In this document: in pieces, positions 7,600-14,524 of the stretch | How the letters are laid out: each line of letters starts with the position of its first letter | Position numbering within the stretch: the stretch's first letter is position 1 | Origin: Kitasatospora sp. MAA19 | GTDB taxonomy: Bacteria; Actinomycetota; Actinomycetes; Streptomycetales; Streptomycetaceae | DNA length: 64,000 nt | Reading direction: 5' to 3' | Assembly (NCBI RefSeq): GCF_029894125.1 | Contig: NZ_JARXYZ010000004.1 | Coordinates: 248,001-312,000 of the forward strand | The notes under the pieces: generated by a model | Database searches by the model: none | Told to the model about the DNA's origin: nothing | What the model saw: the letters and a program-made list of their open reading frames with translations, nothing else | Position numbers and translations under genes: made by a program

Positions 7600-8754
7600 T
7601 CACCCGAACGGGAGAACAGCGGTGATGGGCCAGCGGCAGCCGTCCGGCTCGCGCAGCCACGCCCACTGGCGCTCCGGCGTCACGGTGATCCCGTAGTCGT
7701 ACGGTGCCGGTCGGCCGTGCGCCTCCCACTGCGCCCAGGCCGTCAACAGCTCGTCGCCGATGCGTCGCCGACCGCCTTGGTACAGCACGGCGCTGCCGTC
7801 GCCACGCGCGGACAGGGCCGCCCACGACGCGGTGCCGTCGTGGATCCAGGCGTTGACGCCCTCCTCGTCCCGGCCGGTGACCACCAGGGCGCCCGGAACG
7901 GCGACGCGCACCGCGAACCGTAGATCCCAGTTGTCGGCGAGCGGGGCGAGGTCACGTTCGACGACCTGCCCGGCGTCGGGATCGCCGGTGCCGCGTACTT
8001 TCGCGTAGCCGTCGTAACCGGCCGAAGCCGGAGCCGGACCGGACCGGTCGGCCATGAACTGTCCGAGGCCCTGTACCCAGCCGCTCGCACTGCGCCCGTC
8101 GGCCCCCACCGTCAGCGCCACGTGCCCGAGCCGTCCCCACGGATAGACGATCCGGCCGCCCGGCCTGGCGGCGTTGATCCACTCGTCCGGGACGGTCTCG
8201 ACGGCATAGGTCGCGTGGATCCGGTCGAACGGGCCGCCGGGCGGCACACTGCCGGTGCCGTTGCCGACAGATATCTCGGCGCCGACCCCGGCGGTGGCAA
8301 GCCGTCGGCGGGCGAGCACGGCGAGGCCTTCGTCGATCTCCGTGGAGACGACCCGGCCGGGGCCGGCGCGCCACGCGGCGAGCGCGCAGCTCCAGCCCTG
8401 CCCGGTACCGATGTCCCACACCGTGTGGCCGGGCTCCAGCACGAGGCTGTCCAGCATGTCCGCGACCACTGCGGGCGCCGAGAGACTCGACGACGGAAGT
8501 CCACCGGTGACCTGGGTGACCGCCGCCGCGTCGGGGCCGGCATACAGCTCGTCCGCCCACGCGGCTGGATCAGTCGCACGGTCGAGCGGCACGTAGGCGT
8601 GGCCGTCCCAGCGCCACAGCCGATCCGGCGCGAACGCGTCGCGGGGCAGCGCGGCCATGGCCTCGCGAAGCCACGGCGAGTCGGTCGGCCACGCCCCGCG
8701 CTGCTCCATCACCGTGTCCAGCCGCTCGCGGCGGCCCGCCAGGTCACGGGTCAC
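7600..8754 (-). CDS. PIMT-type protein O-methyltransferase, candidate RiPP tailoring enzyme
   Basis: The 384-residue protein is a SAM-dependent L-isoaspartyl methyltransferase homologue. After an N-terminal PRDAFAPDRLW stretch it has PSSSLSAPAVVA, the cap segment that replaces TISxPxMVA in housekeeping PIMT. The SAM loop VWDIGTGQGW and acidic VVSTEIDE follow. Housekeeping PIMT is about 210-220 residues; the extra ~160 C-terminal residues resemble the substrate-binding extensions of RiPP-associated PIMTs, which methylate a chosen Asp to form aspartimide or isoaspartate. GTG at 8754 overlaps the stop of a 37-codon peptide gene, which contains an Asp-Gly dipeptide. No lanthipeptide dehydratase, ATP-grasp or YcaO gene is near. 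Methyltransferase fold is secure; RiPP role is inference. Confidence 0.8.
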   Translation of the reverse strand: MTRDLAGRRERLDTVMEQRGAWPTDSPWLREAMAALPRDAFAPDRLWRWDGHAYVPLDRATDPAAWADELYAGPDAAAVTQVTGGLPSSSLSAPAVVADMLDSLVLEPGHTVWDIGTGQGWSCALAAWRAGPGRVVSTEIDEGLAVLARRRLATAGVGAEISVGNGTGSVPPGGPFDRIHATYAVETVPDEWINAARPGGRIVYPWGRLGHVALTVGADGRSASGWVQGLGQFMADRSGPAPASAGYDGYAKVRGTGDPDAGQVVERDLAPLADNWDLRFAVRVAVPGALVVTGRDEEGVNAWIHDGTASWAALSARGDGSAVLYQGGRRRIGDELLTAWAQWEAHGRPAPYDYGITVTPERQWAWLREPDGCRWPITAVLPFG

Positions 8755-8864
8755 TTCTTGTGCTTCCCCCCGCTCGGCGGCGGAGGCGGCACCTGCCCGT
8801 CGGCATTGCCCGGCGGCGGCTCTCCCTGGCTCGGGTCCGGCGGCGGCTTCTCGTGCTCACCCAT
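8751..8864 (-). CDS. 37-aa Pro-rich, basic-tailed peptide, candidate imiditide precursor
   Basis: A short ATG frame with AAGGGA about 8 bases upstream encodes a 37-residue peptide: an acidic/Lys start (MGEHEK), PPPD, then PPPGNADGQVPPPPP and a basic end GGKHKK. Its stop overlaps the methyltransferase start (GTGA), so the two are translationally coupled. Asp22-Gly23 is the only Asp-Gly step and is flanked by polyproline, an exposed site prone to aspartimide formation. There is no Cys and almost no Ser/Thr, which excludes lanthipeptide or thiazole chemistry. The small size, coupling to a lone PIMT and positively charged tail fit the imiditide class. It could instead be a non-RiPP small protein. 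Confidence 0.6.
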   Translation of the reverse strand: MGEHEKPPPDPSQGEPPPGNADGQVPPPPPSGGKHKK

Positions 8865-9093
8865 GCTGCGATCCCTTCGCGTGCGGAACACGTCCGGCTG
8901 CCCATCCTTGTGGGCCACCGTTGCTCGGCGGTAGATGCGCAGAGGCGCGCCCAAGGGTGCGCTCGTACAGACGCGCGCCGAACGGTACCCCCGCCCGTCC
9001 GAATGAACTCCCGGGCCGCACCGGCATCGCGCGCACACGTACCACCAGTCCCCCGCTACGGTCCGGCGCACAGCCGAACGAAAGGGGCACGCC

Positions 9094-10155
9094 GTGACGA
9101 CCGGAATCCTGGACTACCGGAGCGACGCGATCGTCCAGCTCATGAACATCCCGGAGGAGGACTGGACCGAGCAGGAGCTCAAGGACGCGCTCCAGCGGGC
9201 GATCATGCTGGAGTTGTCGACCATCCCGCCGTACGCCACCGCGCTCTGGTCGATCACCGATCCGGACAACAGCCAGCCGATCCGCAACACCATCCACGAG
9301 ATCGTCTTCGACGAGATGTCACACTTCGGCCTGGTCTGCAACATGCTCACCAGCATCGGCGGCACCGTCGTCCTCACCGACCCGCTCACTGTCCCCACGT
9401 ACCCGGGCGAGCTGCCCGGCGGCGTCAACCCCGGGCTGGAGGTCTTCCTCAGCGGCCTGACCCGCGACTCGGCGGGCCTCTTCTCCGACATCGAGAAGCC
9501 CGAGAACCCGCTCGCCTTCGCCGCCGACGGCAACACCATCGGCGCCTTCTACCAGCGCATCGCCAAGGTCTTCCCGAACTTCGCCGACCTCCTCACCGGC
9601 CGGCACCAGGTGAGCTTTCCGCTCGGGTCGAGCCACGGTGCCGGCAACGACATCGTCCCGATGAACACCATCGACGACGTGCTGAACGCCATCCACGTCA
9701 TCCAGGCCCAGGGCGAGGGCACCGACGCCTCCCCGGACAACCCCTTCCCCGGCGTCCCGGGCGAACTCGCCCACTACTACGCCTTCAAGGAGATCGCCGT
9801 CGGCAAGAAGCTGGTCCAGAACCCCACGACGAAGAAGTTCGAGTTCACCGGCCCCGACCTCCCGCTGCCGGACGCCCACCCGGTCGCCCGCGTCCCGGCC
9901 GGCGGCTGGGCCAACGACCCCGCCAACAAGCCCGACCAGGCCACGGCCGCCCTCCTGCGGACCTTCAACCAGCAGTACAGCGACATGCTGCGCGCCCTCG
10001 AACAGGCCTGGGGCGCCGCCGGGCCGAACTCGCTCTTCCAGGCGATCGGGCTGATGGGCCAACTGCGCGGCACCGCCCAGCAGATCAACGGCGTCAAGCT
10101 CCCCGCCGACCCGCGCTTCACTTACGGCCCGGAGTGGCTCTTCGTCCCGGCCTGA
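9094..10155 (+). CDS. VioB/iminophenyl-pyruvate dimer synthase-like ferritin-fold protein
   Basis: The 353-residue protein belongs to the ferritin-like group named after the iminophenyl-pyruvate dimer synthase domain of violacein and indolocarbazole enzymes. Helix motifs carrying likely metal ligands are seen: LQRAIMLELSTIPPYATALW, HEIVFDEMSHFGLVCNML and ELAHYYAFKEI. The E, ExxH and H pattern suits a non-haem iron site. It is a single-domain protein, whereas VioB and RebD are about 1000 residues. No tryptophan oxidase or prodeoxyviolacein gene is near, so violacein-type chemistry is not supported. GTG at 9094 follows AAAGGGG. The gene is divergent from the peptide/PIMT pair (229-base gap). 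Substrate unknown. Confidence 0.75.
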   Translation: MTTGILDYRSDAIVQLMNIPEEDWTEQELKDALQRAIMLELSTIPPYATALWSITDPDNSQPIRNTIHEIVFDEMSHFGLVCNMLTSIGGTVVLTDPLTVPTYPGELPGGVNPGLEVFLSGLTRDSAGLFSDIEKPENPLAFAADGNTIGAFYQRIAKVFPNFADLLTGRHQVSFPLGSSHGAGNDIVPMNTIDDVLNAIHVIQAQGEGTDASPDNPFPGVPGELAHYYAFKEIAVGKKLVQNPTTKKFEFTGPDLPLPDAHPVARVPAGGWANDPANKPDQATAALLRTFNQQYSDMLRALEQAWGAAGPNSLFQAIGLMGQLRGTAQQINGVKLPADPRFTYGPEWLFVPA

Positions 10156-10158
10156 CAG

Positions 10159-10217
10159 GCGCCGCAACGCCGCTGCCCCGTGAGGAAGTTCCTCACGGGG
10201 CAGCGGCGTTGCGGCGC
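10159..10217. terminator. 28-bp perfect hairpin, bidirectional terminator
   Basis: Arms at 10159-10186 and 10190-10217 are exactly complementary over 28 bp with a 3-base loop (AGT). The structure begins 3 bases after the ferritin-like gene stop and ends directly at the stop of the convergent permease remnant. It is the longest perfect stem noticed in the window. Confidence 0.9.
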
Positions 10218-10941
10218 TCAGCCCTTGACCGAGCCGGCGGTCAGGCCCTGGGCCAGGTAGCGCTGGAGGAACTGGTAGACCACGATCACCGGCAGCGAGG
10301 TCACCAGCGCCCCGGCCGCGAACAGGCCGTAGTTCTGGTCCTGTTGGCCGGAGATGATGCCGTAGAGGCCGACCGCGACGGTCTTGGAGTCGTTCGAGGT
10401 CAGGAAGATGTTCGCCAGGATCACGTCGTTGAGCGCGGCGGTCAGCGACAGGATCGAGATCCAGCATCGGCGCGGCGAGCGGGAGGATCAGCCGGAAGAA
10501 GATCTGCGCGTGCCCGGCGCCGTCCACCTTGGCGGCCTCGTCGATCTCGCGCGGGATGGTGTCCAGGTAGCCCGTCATCAGCCAGGTGTTCACCCCCATC
10601 GCGCCGCCGAGGTAGACCAGCACCAGCCCCCACGGGGTGTCCAGGCCGATCGCCGGCAGGACGTCCCCGATCTTGGCGAACATCAGGTAGAGCGAGATCA
10701 CCGCGAGGAACTGCGGGAACATCTGCACCAGGAAGACCGCCATCAGCCCGATCCGCCGGCCCCGGAAGCGGAACCGCGAGAAGGCGTACGCGGCCAGCAC
10801 CCCGAGCAGCACGTTCAGCACCGCGAAGGTGCCGCAGACCAGCGCCGTGTTCCCCAGCCACCGGGCGAACGGGTACTGCCCGCTGCTGAACAGCGCGGTG
10901 AAGTTGGCGAGCGAGGCGTGTGGCGCCAGCTGGAGGGGCAC
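10218..10941 (-). pseudogene. sugar ABC transporter permease (MalG type), frameshifted and 5'-truncated
   Basis: The conserved C-terminal two thirds of a MalG-like inner-membrane permease is present. It includes a YPFARWLGNTALVCG helix, the EAA loop that contacts the ATPase (REIDEAAKVDGAGHAQIFFRL) and the family-typical end GLTAGSVKG. The frame breaks near 10455-10470: ...LPLAAPM is followed out of frame by what should read ISILSLTAALNDVILANIF, consistent with one extra base. The N-terminal ~80-100 residues, including the first membrane helix, are absent. Sequence upstream of ASLANF runs into the tail of a LacI gene on the other strand. Substrate-binding, second permease and ATPase genes are missing. 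A sequencing error could explain the shift but not the truncation. Confidence 0.75.
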
Positions 10942-11016
10942 GGCGGCCAGGCCCGGGACTACCTGTTCACGCCGGAGCTGGTCGCCCGCGAGTCCACCGG
11001 CCGGGCGCCCGGCTGA
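10918..11016 (+). pseudogene. C-terminal remnant of a LacI-family repressor
   Basis: Only about 30 codons remain, reading RQLEGHGGQARDYLFTPELVARESTG and stopping at 11014-11016 (quoted here in two parts: RQLEGHGGQARDY and LFTPELVARESTG). The LFxPELVxRxSTG pattern is the usual extreme C-terminus of Streptomyces LacI/MalR-type sugar repressors. There is no DNA-binding or ligand domain upstream, because the frame runs into antisense permease sequence. The terminator behind it is intact. Together with the permease remnant it marks one deletion that removed the middle of a divergent lacI / sugar-transporter locus. Confidence 0.6.
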
Positions 11017-11024
11017 CGCAACGC

Positions 11025-11059
11025 CGAGGGCCGGGACACCGCTCGTGTCCCGGCCCTCG
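11025..11059 (+). terminator. hairpin downstream of the LacI remnant
   Basis: A perfect 15-bp stem (CGAGGGCCGGGACAC and complement, loop CGCTC) lies 9 bases after the LacI remnant stop. It probably terminated the ancestral repressor transcript and still faces the convergent def gene. Confidence 0.8.
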
Positions 11060-11073
11060 TACGTCCCGCACCG

Positions 11074-11124
11074 TCAGTTGTTCGGCGCTGTCAGTTGTTC
11101 GGCGCTGTCAGCTGTTCGGCACCG
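11074..11124. repeat. three tandem 17-bp copies over the def stop codon
   Basis: The unit TCAGTTGTTCGGCGCTG occurs at 11074-11090 and 11091-11107. A diverged copy (TCAGCTGTTCGGCACCG) at 11108-11124 encodes the last residues and stop of def. The two outer copies are therefore duplicates of the 3' end of def, probably from replication slippage. Confidence 0.8.
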
Positions 11125-11758
11125 TCGCGTAGCGCGGGGTGCCCTCGGCCATCTGCTTCAGCGCGTCCTTGCGGTCCCGCTTCGACAGTTTGTCGATGTA
11201 GAGGGTGCCGTACAGGTGGTCGGTCTCGTGCTGCAGGCAGCGGGCGAAGAAGCCGGTGCCCTCGACCCGGATCGCCGTGCCGTCCTTGTCCACGCCGGTC
11301 ACCGCCGCGTAGTCCGGGCGGGGCAGTTCGGCGTACGCGGTCGGCACCGACAGGCAGCCCTCGTTGCCGTCGTCCAGCACCCGCCGGCGGTCCGCCGGGT
11401 ACTCCTCCAGCGTCGGGTTGATCACGTGGCCGATGTGACGCACGCCCTCGTCGTCCGGGCAGTCGTAGACGAAGACCTTCAGGTCCACGCCGATCTGGTT
11501 GGCCGCCAGGCCCACGCCCTCGGCCGCGTACATCGACTGGAACATGTCGTCGATCAGCCCGGACAGCTCACCGTCGAACGCGGTGACGTCCTTGACCTCG
11601 CGGTGCAGGACCGGGTTGCCCACGACGGTGATCGGACGCGCGGTGCCCCGGGAGAGGTCCGGCTCCTCGCCGACCACCTTCAGCGGGGCCTCGTCGGCCG
11701 CCGACTCGTGGCCGTGGTCGTGGTCGTGGTCGTGCTGGTGGTCGTGCTGCTCCGCCAT
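11108..11758 (-). CDS. def: peptide deformylase with His/Asp-rich N-terminus
   Basis: The 216-residue enzyme removes the formyl group from nascent proteins. All three family motifs are present: [17 protein letters not shown] (Cys metal ligand) and QHETDHL (two His ligands and the catalytic Glu). The first ~20 residues are unusual, being a His/Asp/Gln run ([14 protein letters not shown]). Such tails bind Fe, Ni or Zn and may store or deliver the metal; this is inference. ATG at 11758 is the natural start. The gene follows the TPR-like gene on the same strand with an 83-base gap. Confidence 0.95.
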   Translation of the reverse strand: MAEQHDHQHDHDHDHGHESAADEAPLKVVGEEPDLSRGTARPITVVGNPVLHREVKDVTAFDGELSGLIDDMFQSMYAAEGVGLAANQIGVDLKVFVYDCPDDEGVRHIGHVINPTLEEYPADRRRVLDDGNEGCLSVPTAYAELPRPDYAAVTGVDKDGTAIRVEGTGFFARCLQHETDHLYGTLYIDKLSKRDRKDALKQMAEGTPRYATVPNS

Positions 11759-11841
11759 CGCTGCCTATCCGCTTCCGCTTCCGAGAATGGTCCAGGTATA
11801 CGGCTCGCGCCGGGTATACCGGTCAAGGGTAAGCGGCGCGC

Positions 11842-12834
11842 TCAACAGACTTCCTCCAGATCACGGTACGCCCTCGTCCCGGGGGACGCCGCGGCCCAGC
11901 GGTCCAGCAGCGAACGGACCAGCAGGGCGGGCGCGGCGATCCCGCACTCCCGCTCCACCAGCCAGGACATCCCGGCCGCGCCGCCCTGGCTGAGGTGGCT
12001 CAGGTGGCCGGGGTGCGCGGCGTCGCCGTCGTCGTGCGGGTCGTGGTGGGCGGTGTGCCCGTCGTCCGCGGCCATCCGGCTCTCCGAGCAGGCCCGGCAG
12101 AGCAGCCGCACCGAGGACGTCCAGTCCTCCGCCGCGAAGCCGGCGTCCGCGACCACCCGCTCCAGCGCGTCCCGGTCCCCCGCCGTGGCGGCCTGCAGCA
12201 GCACCACGTAGGTCGGCACCGGGGAGGGCGCCCACAGCTCGATCTCGTCGAACACCGGGTAGGCGACCCCGTCGGTGACCCGCTCGCCGTGCGGGGCGCC
12301 GTCGTGCAGCACCACCTCGCCCCAGCGGCGGCCGGAGGACGGCAGCGGGATGGACAGCACCTCGATCCGGGCCGGGTCCAGCCGGCGGCCCCACACCACC
12401 TCGGACTCGCCGTCCGGGGAGAGCCGCACCGGGGTGGTGCCGAGGTCCAGGCTGACCGGGCCGTCCGGCTGCCCGCCCGGGCCGCCGGGCAGTTTCAACC
12501 CGTACGCCTGCCAGGCGCGGCGGGCCAGCGGCCAGTCCTGCAGGGCGGTCGCGGTGATGCCGAGGTTCCACCAGTCGGGGGCGCCGTGCTCGCGGTCCAG
12601 CAGGGCGACGGCCCGCAGTCCGGCCGAGCGGGCCTGCTCCCAGTCCCGGCGGAACTTGTGCAGCAGGGCGAGGTTGAACCAGGAGTCGGACAGCCAGGGC
12701 TCCAGGTCGGCGGCCATCACCAGCAGCGCGCCGGCGTCCTCGTAGCGGCCGTCGCCGATCAGCGTGAAGGCCCGGTCGGTCGTCTGCCGCCAGGTGGCGG
12801 ACGGCCGGTGCCGTGCCCGGTGGAAGATCCTCAC
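11842..12834 (-). CDS. TPR-like protein, function unknown
   Basis: The 330-residue soluble protein starts with basic residues (MRIFHRARHR) and then has helical repeat units with TPR spacing. These are DRAFTLIGDGRYEDAGALLV, DSWFNLALLHKFRRDWEQAR and DWWNLGITATALQDWPLARR at about residues 20-130. The middle resembles a beta-rich domain (VVWGRRLDPARIEVLSIPLP). A C-terminal part has CRACSES and a His/Asp-rich loop (HTAHHDPHDDGDAAH) that may bind metal. Close relatives are annotated as tetratricopeptide-repeat proteins in Streptomyces. GTG at 12834 is chosen; the frame is open upstream but into low-complexity repeats. It may be co-transcribed with def. Confidence 0.7.
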   Translation of the reverse strand: MRIFHRARHRPSATWRQTTDRAFTLIGDGRYEDAGALLVMAADLEPWLSDSWFNLALLHKFRRDWEQARSAGLRAVALLDREHGAPDWWNLGITATALQDWPLARRAWQAYGLKLPGGPGGQPDGPVSLDLGTTPVRLSPDGESEVVWGRRLDPARIEVLSIPLPSSGRRWGEVVLHDGAPHGERVTDGVAYPVFDEIELWAPSPVPTYVVLLQAATAGDRDALERVVADAGFAAEDWTSSVRLLCRACSESRMAADDGHTAHHDPHDDGDAAHPGHLSHLSQGGAAGMSWLVERECGIAAPALLVRSLLDRWAAASPGTRAYRDLEEVC

Positions 12835-13153
12835 GTTCGTCCCTGCCGTCGTCGTCCGCTCAAGTCCCGTACCACCGCGCCCGGATCCGCTTCCGCGGGG
12901 TCGGGGCCCGGTGCCCCGGGTCGGTGTTTCCACGCTACGACCGCATCCAACCACGCCCGCCCCCGCCCGCGCTCCCCACCGCCGAGGTCGGGGCCCGCCC
13001 CTACCCAGCCTGCCCGCCCGGCCGCCACGCCTCAACCCCGGTGGGGGCCGCCCGGTCCGGACCGGGCGCCGGAGACCCGAGCCGGGCACCGGGCCGGGCA
13101 CCGAGCCGGGCGCCGGACCGGGCACCGAGCCGGGCGCCGGACCGGGCACCGGC
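12835..13153. repeat. 319-base gene-free stretch with 24-bp tandem repeats at 13096-13151
   Basis: No convincing gene is present between the TPR-like gene and the HD-domain gene. The unit GGGCACCGAGCCGGGCGCCG plus GACC occurs twice in tandem (13096-13119, 13120-13143) with a partial third copy. A looser copy precedes them. The array starts right behind the HD-gene stop. The rest is C-rich with no clear promoter. Confidence 0.6.
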
Positions 13154-14524
13154 TCAGGCCCGCGCCTGGCCGCCCACCCGGGCCAGCGCGTCCACCACCC
13201 GGGCGTCGTACACCCGGCCGCGGCCCAGCCGCAGCAGCTCCAGCGCCTCCAGCCGGCCCACCGCCTCGCCCAGCCCGCGGCCGCGCGCCGCGGTCAGCAG
13301 GTCGTCGTGGGCGTTGGCCACCCGGATGATCCTGGCCGCCAGCGGCACCGAGCCGTCCCCGCCGACCGGACCGGGCACCGGGTCGGCCAGCCGGGCGACC
13401 TGCTCGGCGACCTGCCGGGGCACCCCGGTGCGGCGGATCACCTCGCTGCCCAGCCGGGCGATCCGCTGCTGCTCGGCGCAGGGCAGCAGCGCGGTCGCGC
13501 CGTCCGGCACCGGCTCGACCAGCGACAGCTGGCCCACATCGTGCATCAGCGCCGCGTACTCCAGCAGGGCGAGCTCGCGGGTGCCCAGCCCCAGCTCGCG
13601 CCCCAGCGCGCACGCCGTGTCCGCGACCCGGCGGGCGTGGCCGTGCGGGGTGTAGCCGGCCACCTCGGTGGCCCGGGCCAGGCTGGCGATGGTCTGCCCG
13701 GTGGTGGCCCGCACCGCCGCGGCCCGCCGGAACGACACCTGGGCGAGCAGCAGCGGGGTGCAGAACAGCGGCAGCGCCCACAGCCCGACCTCGCCGGCCG
13801 CCAGGCTGACCAGCATCCCGGTGGCGACGATCGCCGAGCCGATCCCGAACAGCGAGCGCAGCTCGTCCTCCAGCGCCGCCGGGAACCGCAGCCCGGTCTC
13901 CGGGCCCGCCGCCGACCGGCGCAGCAGCGCCGCCAGGGTCGCGTCGCAGAGCGCGGCCAACGCAGCGACGGTGGTCAGGAACGCGCCGTACGCCGGGCCC
14001 TCGGGCGAGAAGCGGTCGACCAGACCGCCGTTGTAGAGCGGCTGGAAGACGGCGGCCGCGAAACCGACCCCGAGCAGCCGGCGGGCGGCGCTGTCCCGCC
14101 GGGCCGGGTCGGCCCAGGGCGGGCGCCGGTGCGGGCGCCCCGGGCGGGAGCGGTGCGGCGGGCCCGGCCGGCCCAGCGGCGCACGGCACGCCCTGAGCCA
14201 GGGCAGCGCGAGCCCGGGCAGCCAGGCCAGCAGCAGGCCGACGCCGGTCACCGCGACCACCTGGAGCGTGCCGTGCGCGGTGGGCACCCCGCGCAGCGGC
14301 CCGAGCAGGGCGTACGCCAGCGCGCCGGCCGCGCCGATCGGCGCCTGCTCGCGGTCCCCCGGAAGGGTGATCCGGACGCACTCGCCGAGCGCGATCAGCG
14401 CGGTGAACGCCAGCGCGACCCTCGGCTCGGCCACCCCGCGCAGCCCGACCGCGCCCCCCGCGAACGCCAGCAGCGCGGCCGCCGCCGCGTGCACCGCGCG
14501 GGCCTCGCGGCCGGCCGCGGTCAC
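13154..14524 (-). CDS. membrane protein with HD domain, GYP motif absent
   Basis: The 456-residue protein has several hydrophobic segments in its first ~290 residues. A C-terminal HD-type domain at about 300-450 follows: HARRVADTACALG carries the first His and LEYAALMHDVGQLSL the HD pair. Compared with its upstream neighbour the GYP segment and the following metal ligands are missing (VARLADPV stands in that place). It is therefore probably not an active cyclic-di-GMP phosphodiesterase of HD-GYP type and may bind nucleotides or act structurally. GTG at 14524 overlaps the stop of the neighbouring HD-GYP gene (GTGA), so the two are coupled. Confidence 0.8.
   Translation of the reverse strand: MTAAGREARAVHAAAAALLAFAGGAVGLRGVAEPRVALAFTALIALGECVRITLPGDREQAPIGAAGALAYALLGPLRGVPTAHGTLQVVAVTGVGLLLAWLPGLALPWLRACRAPLGRPGPPHRSRPGRPHRRPPWADPARRDSAARRLLGVGFAAAVFQPLYNGGLVDRFSPEGPAYGAFLTTVAALAALCDATLAALLRRSAAGPETGLRFPAALEDELRSLFGIGSAIVATGMLVSLAAGEVGLWALPLFCTPLLLAQVSFRRAAAVRATTGQTIASLARATEVAGYTPHGHARRVADTACALGRELGLGTRELALLEYAALMHDVGQLSLVEPVPDGATALLPCAEQQRIARLGSEVIRRTGVPRQVAEQVARLADPVPGPVGGDGSVPLAARIIRVANAHDDLLTAARGRGLGEAVGRLEALELLRLGRGRVYDARVVDALARVGGQARA

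Noticed and set aside
7600..8864. FxLD-type lanthipeptide or graspetide cluster
   Set aside because: The peptide has no Cys and almost no Ser/Thr, and no dehydratase, cyclase or ATP-grasp gene is nearby.
9094..10155. Violacein or indolocarbazole biosynthesis
   Set aside because: Only a short VioB-like domain exists; no tryptophan oxidase, VioD/VioC or RebO/StaP homologue is in the window.
10384..10917. Functional LacI-type gene reading into the LacI tail
   Set aside because: The upstream in-frame sequence is the antisense of permease codons and has no HTH or ligand-binding motifs.
13096..13151. Possible CRISPR-like repeats
   Set aside because: The 24-bp units are directly contiguous without spacers and there are no cas genes; they are simple tandem repeats.
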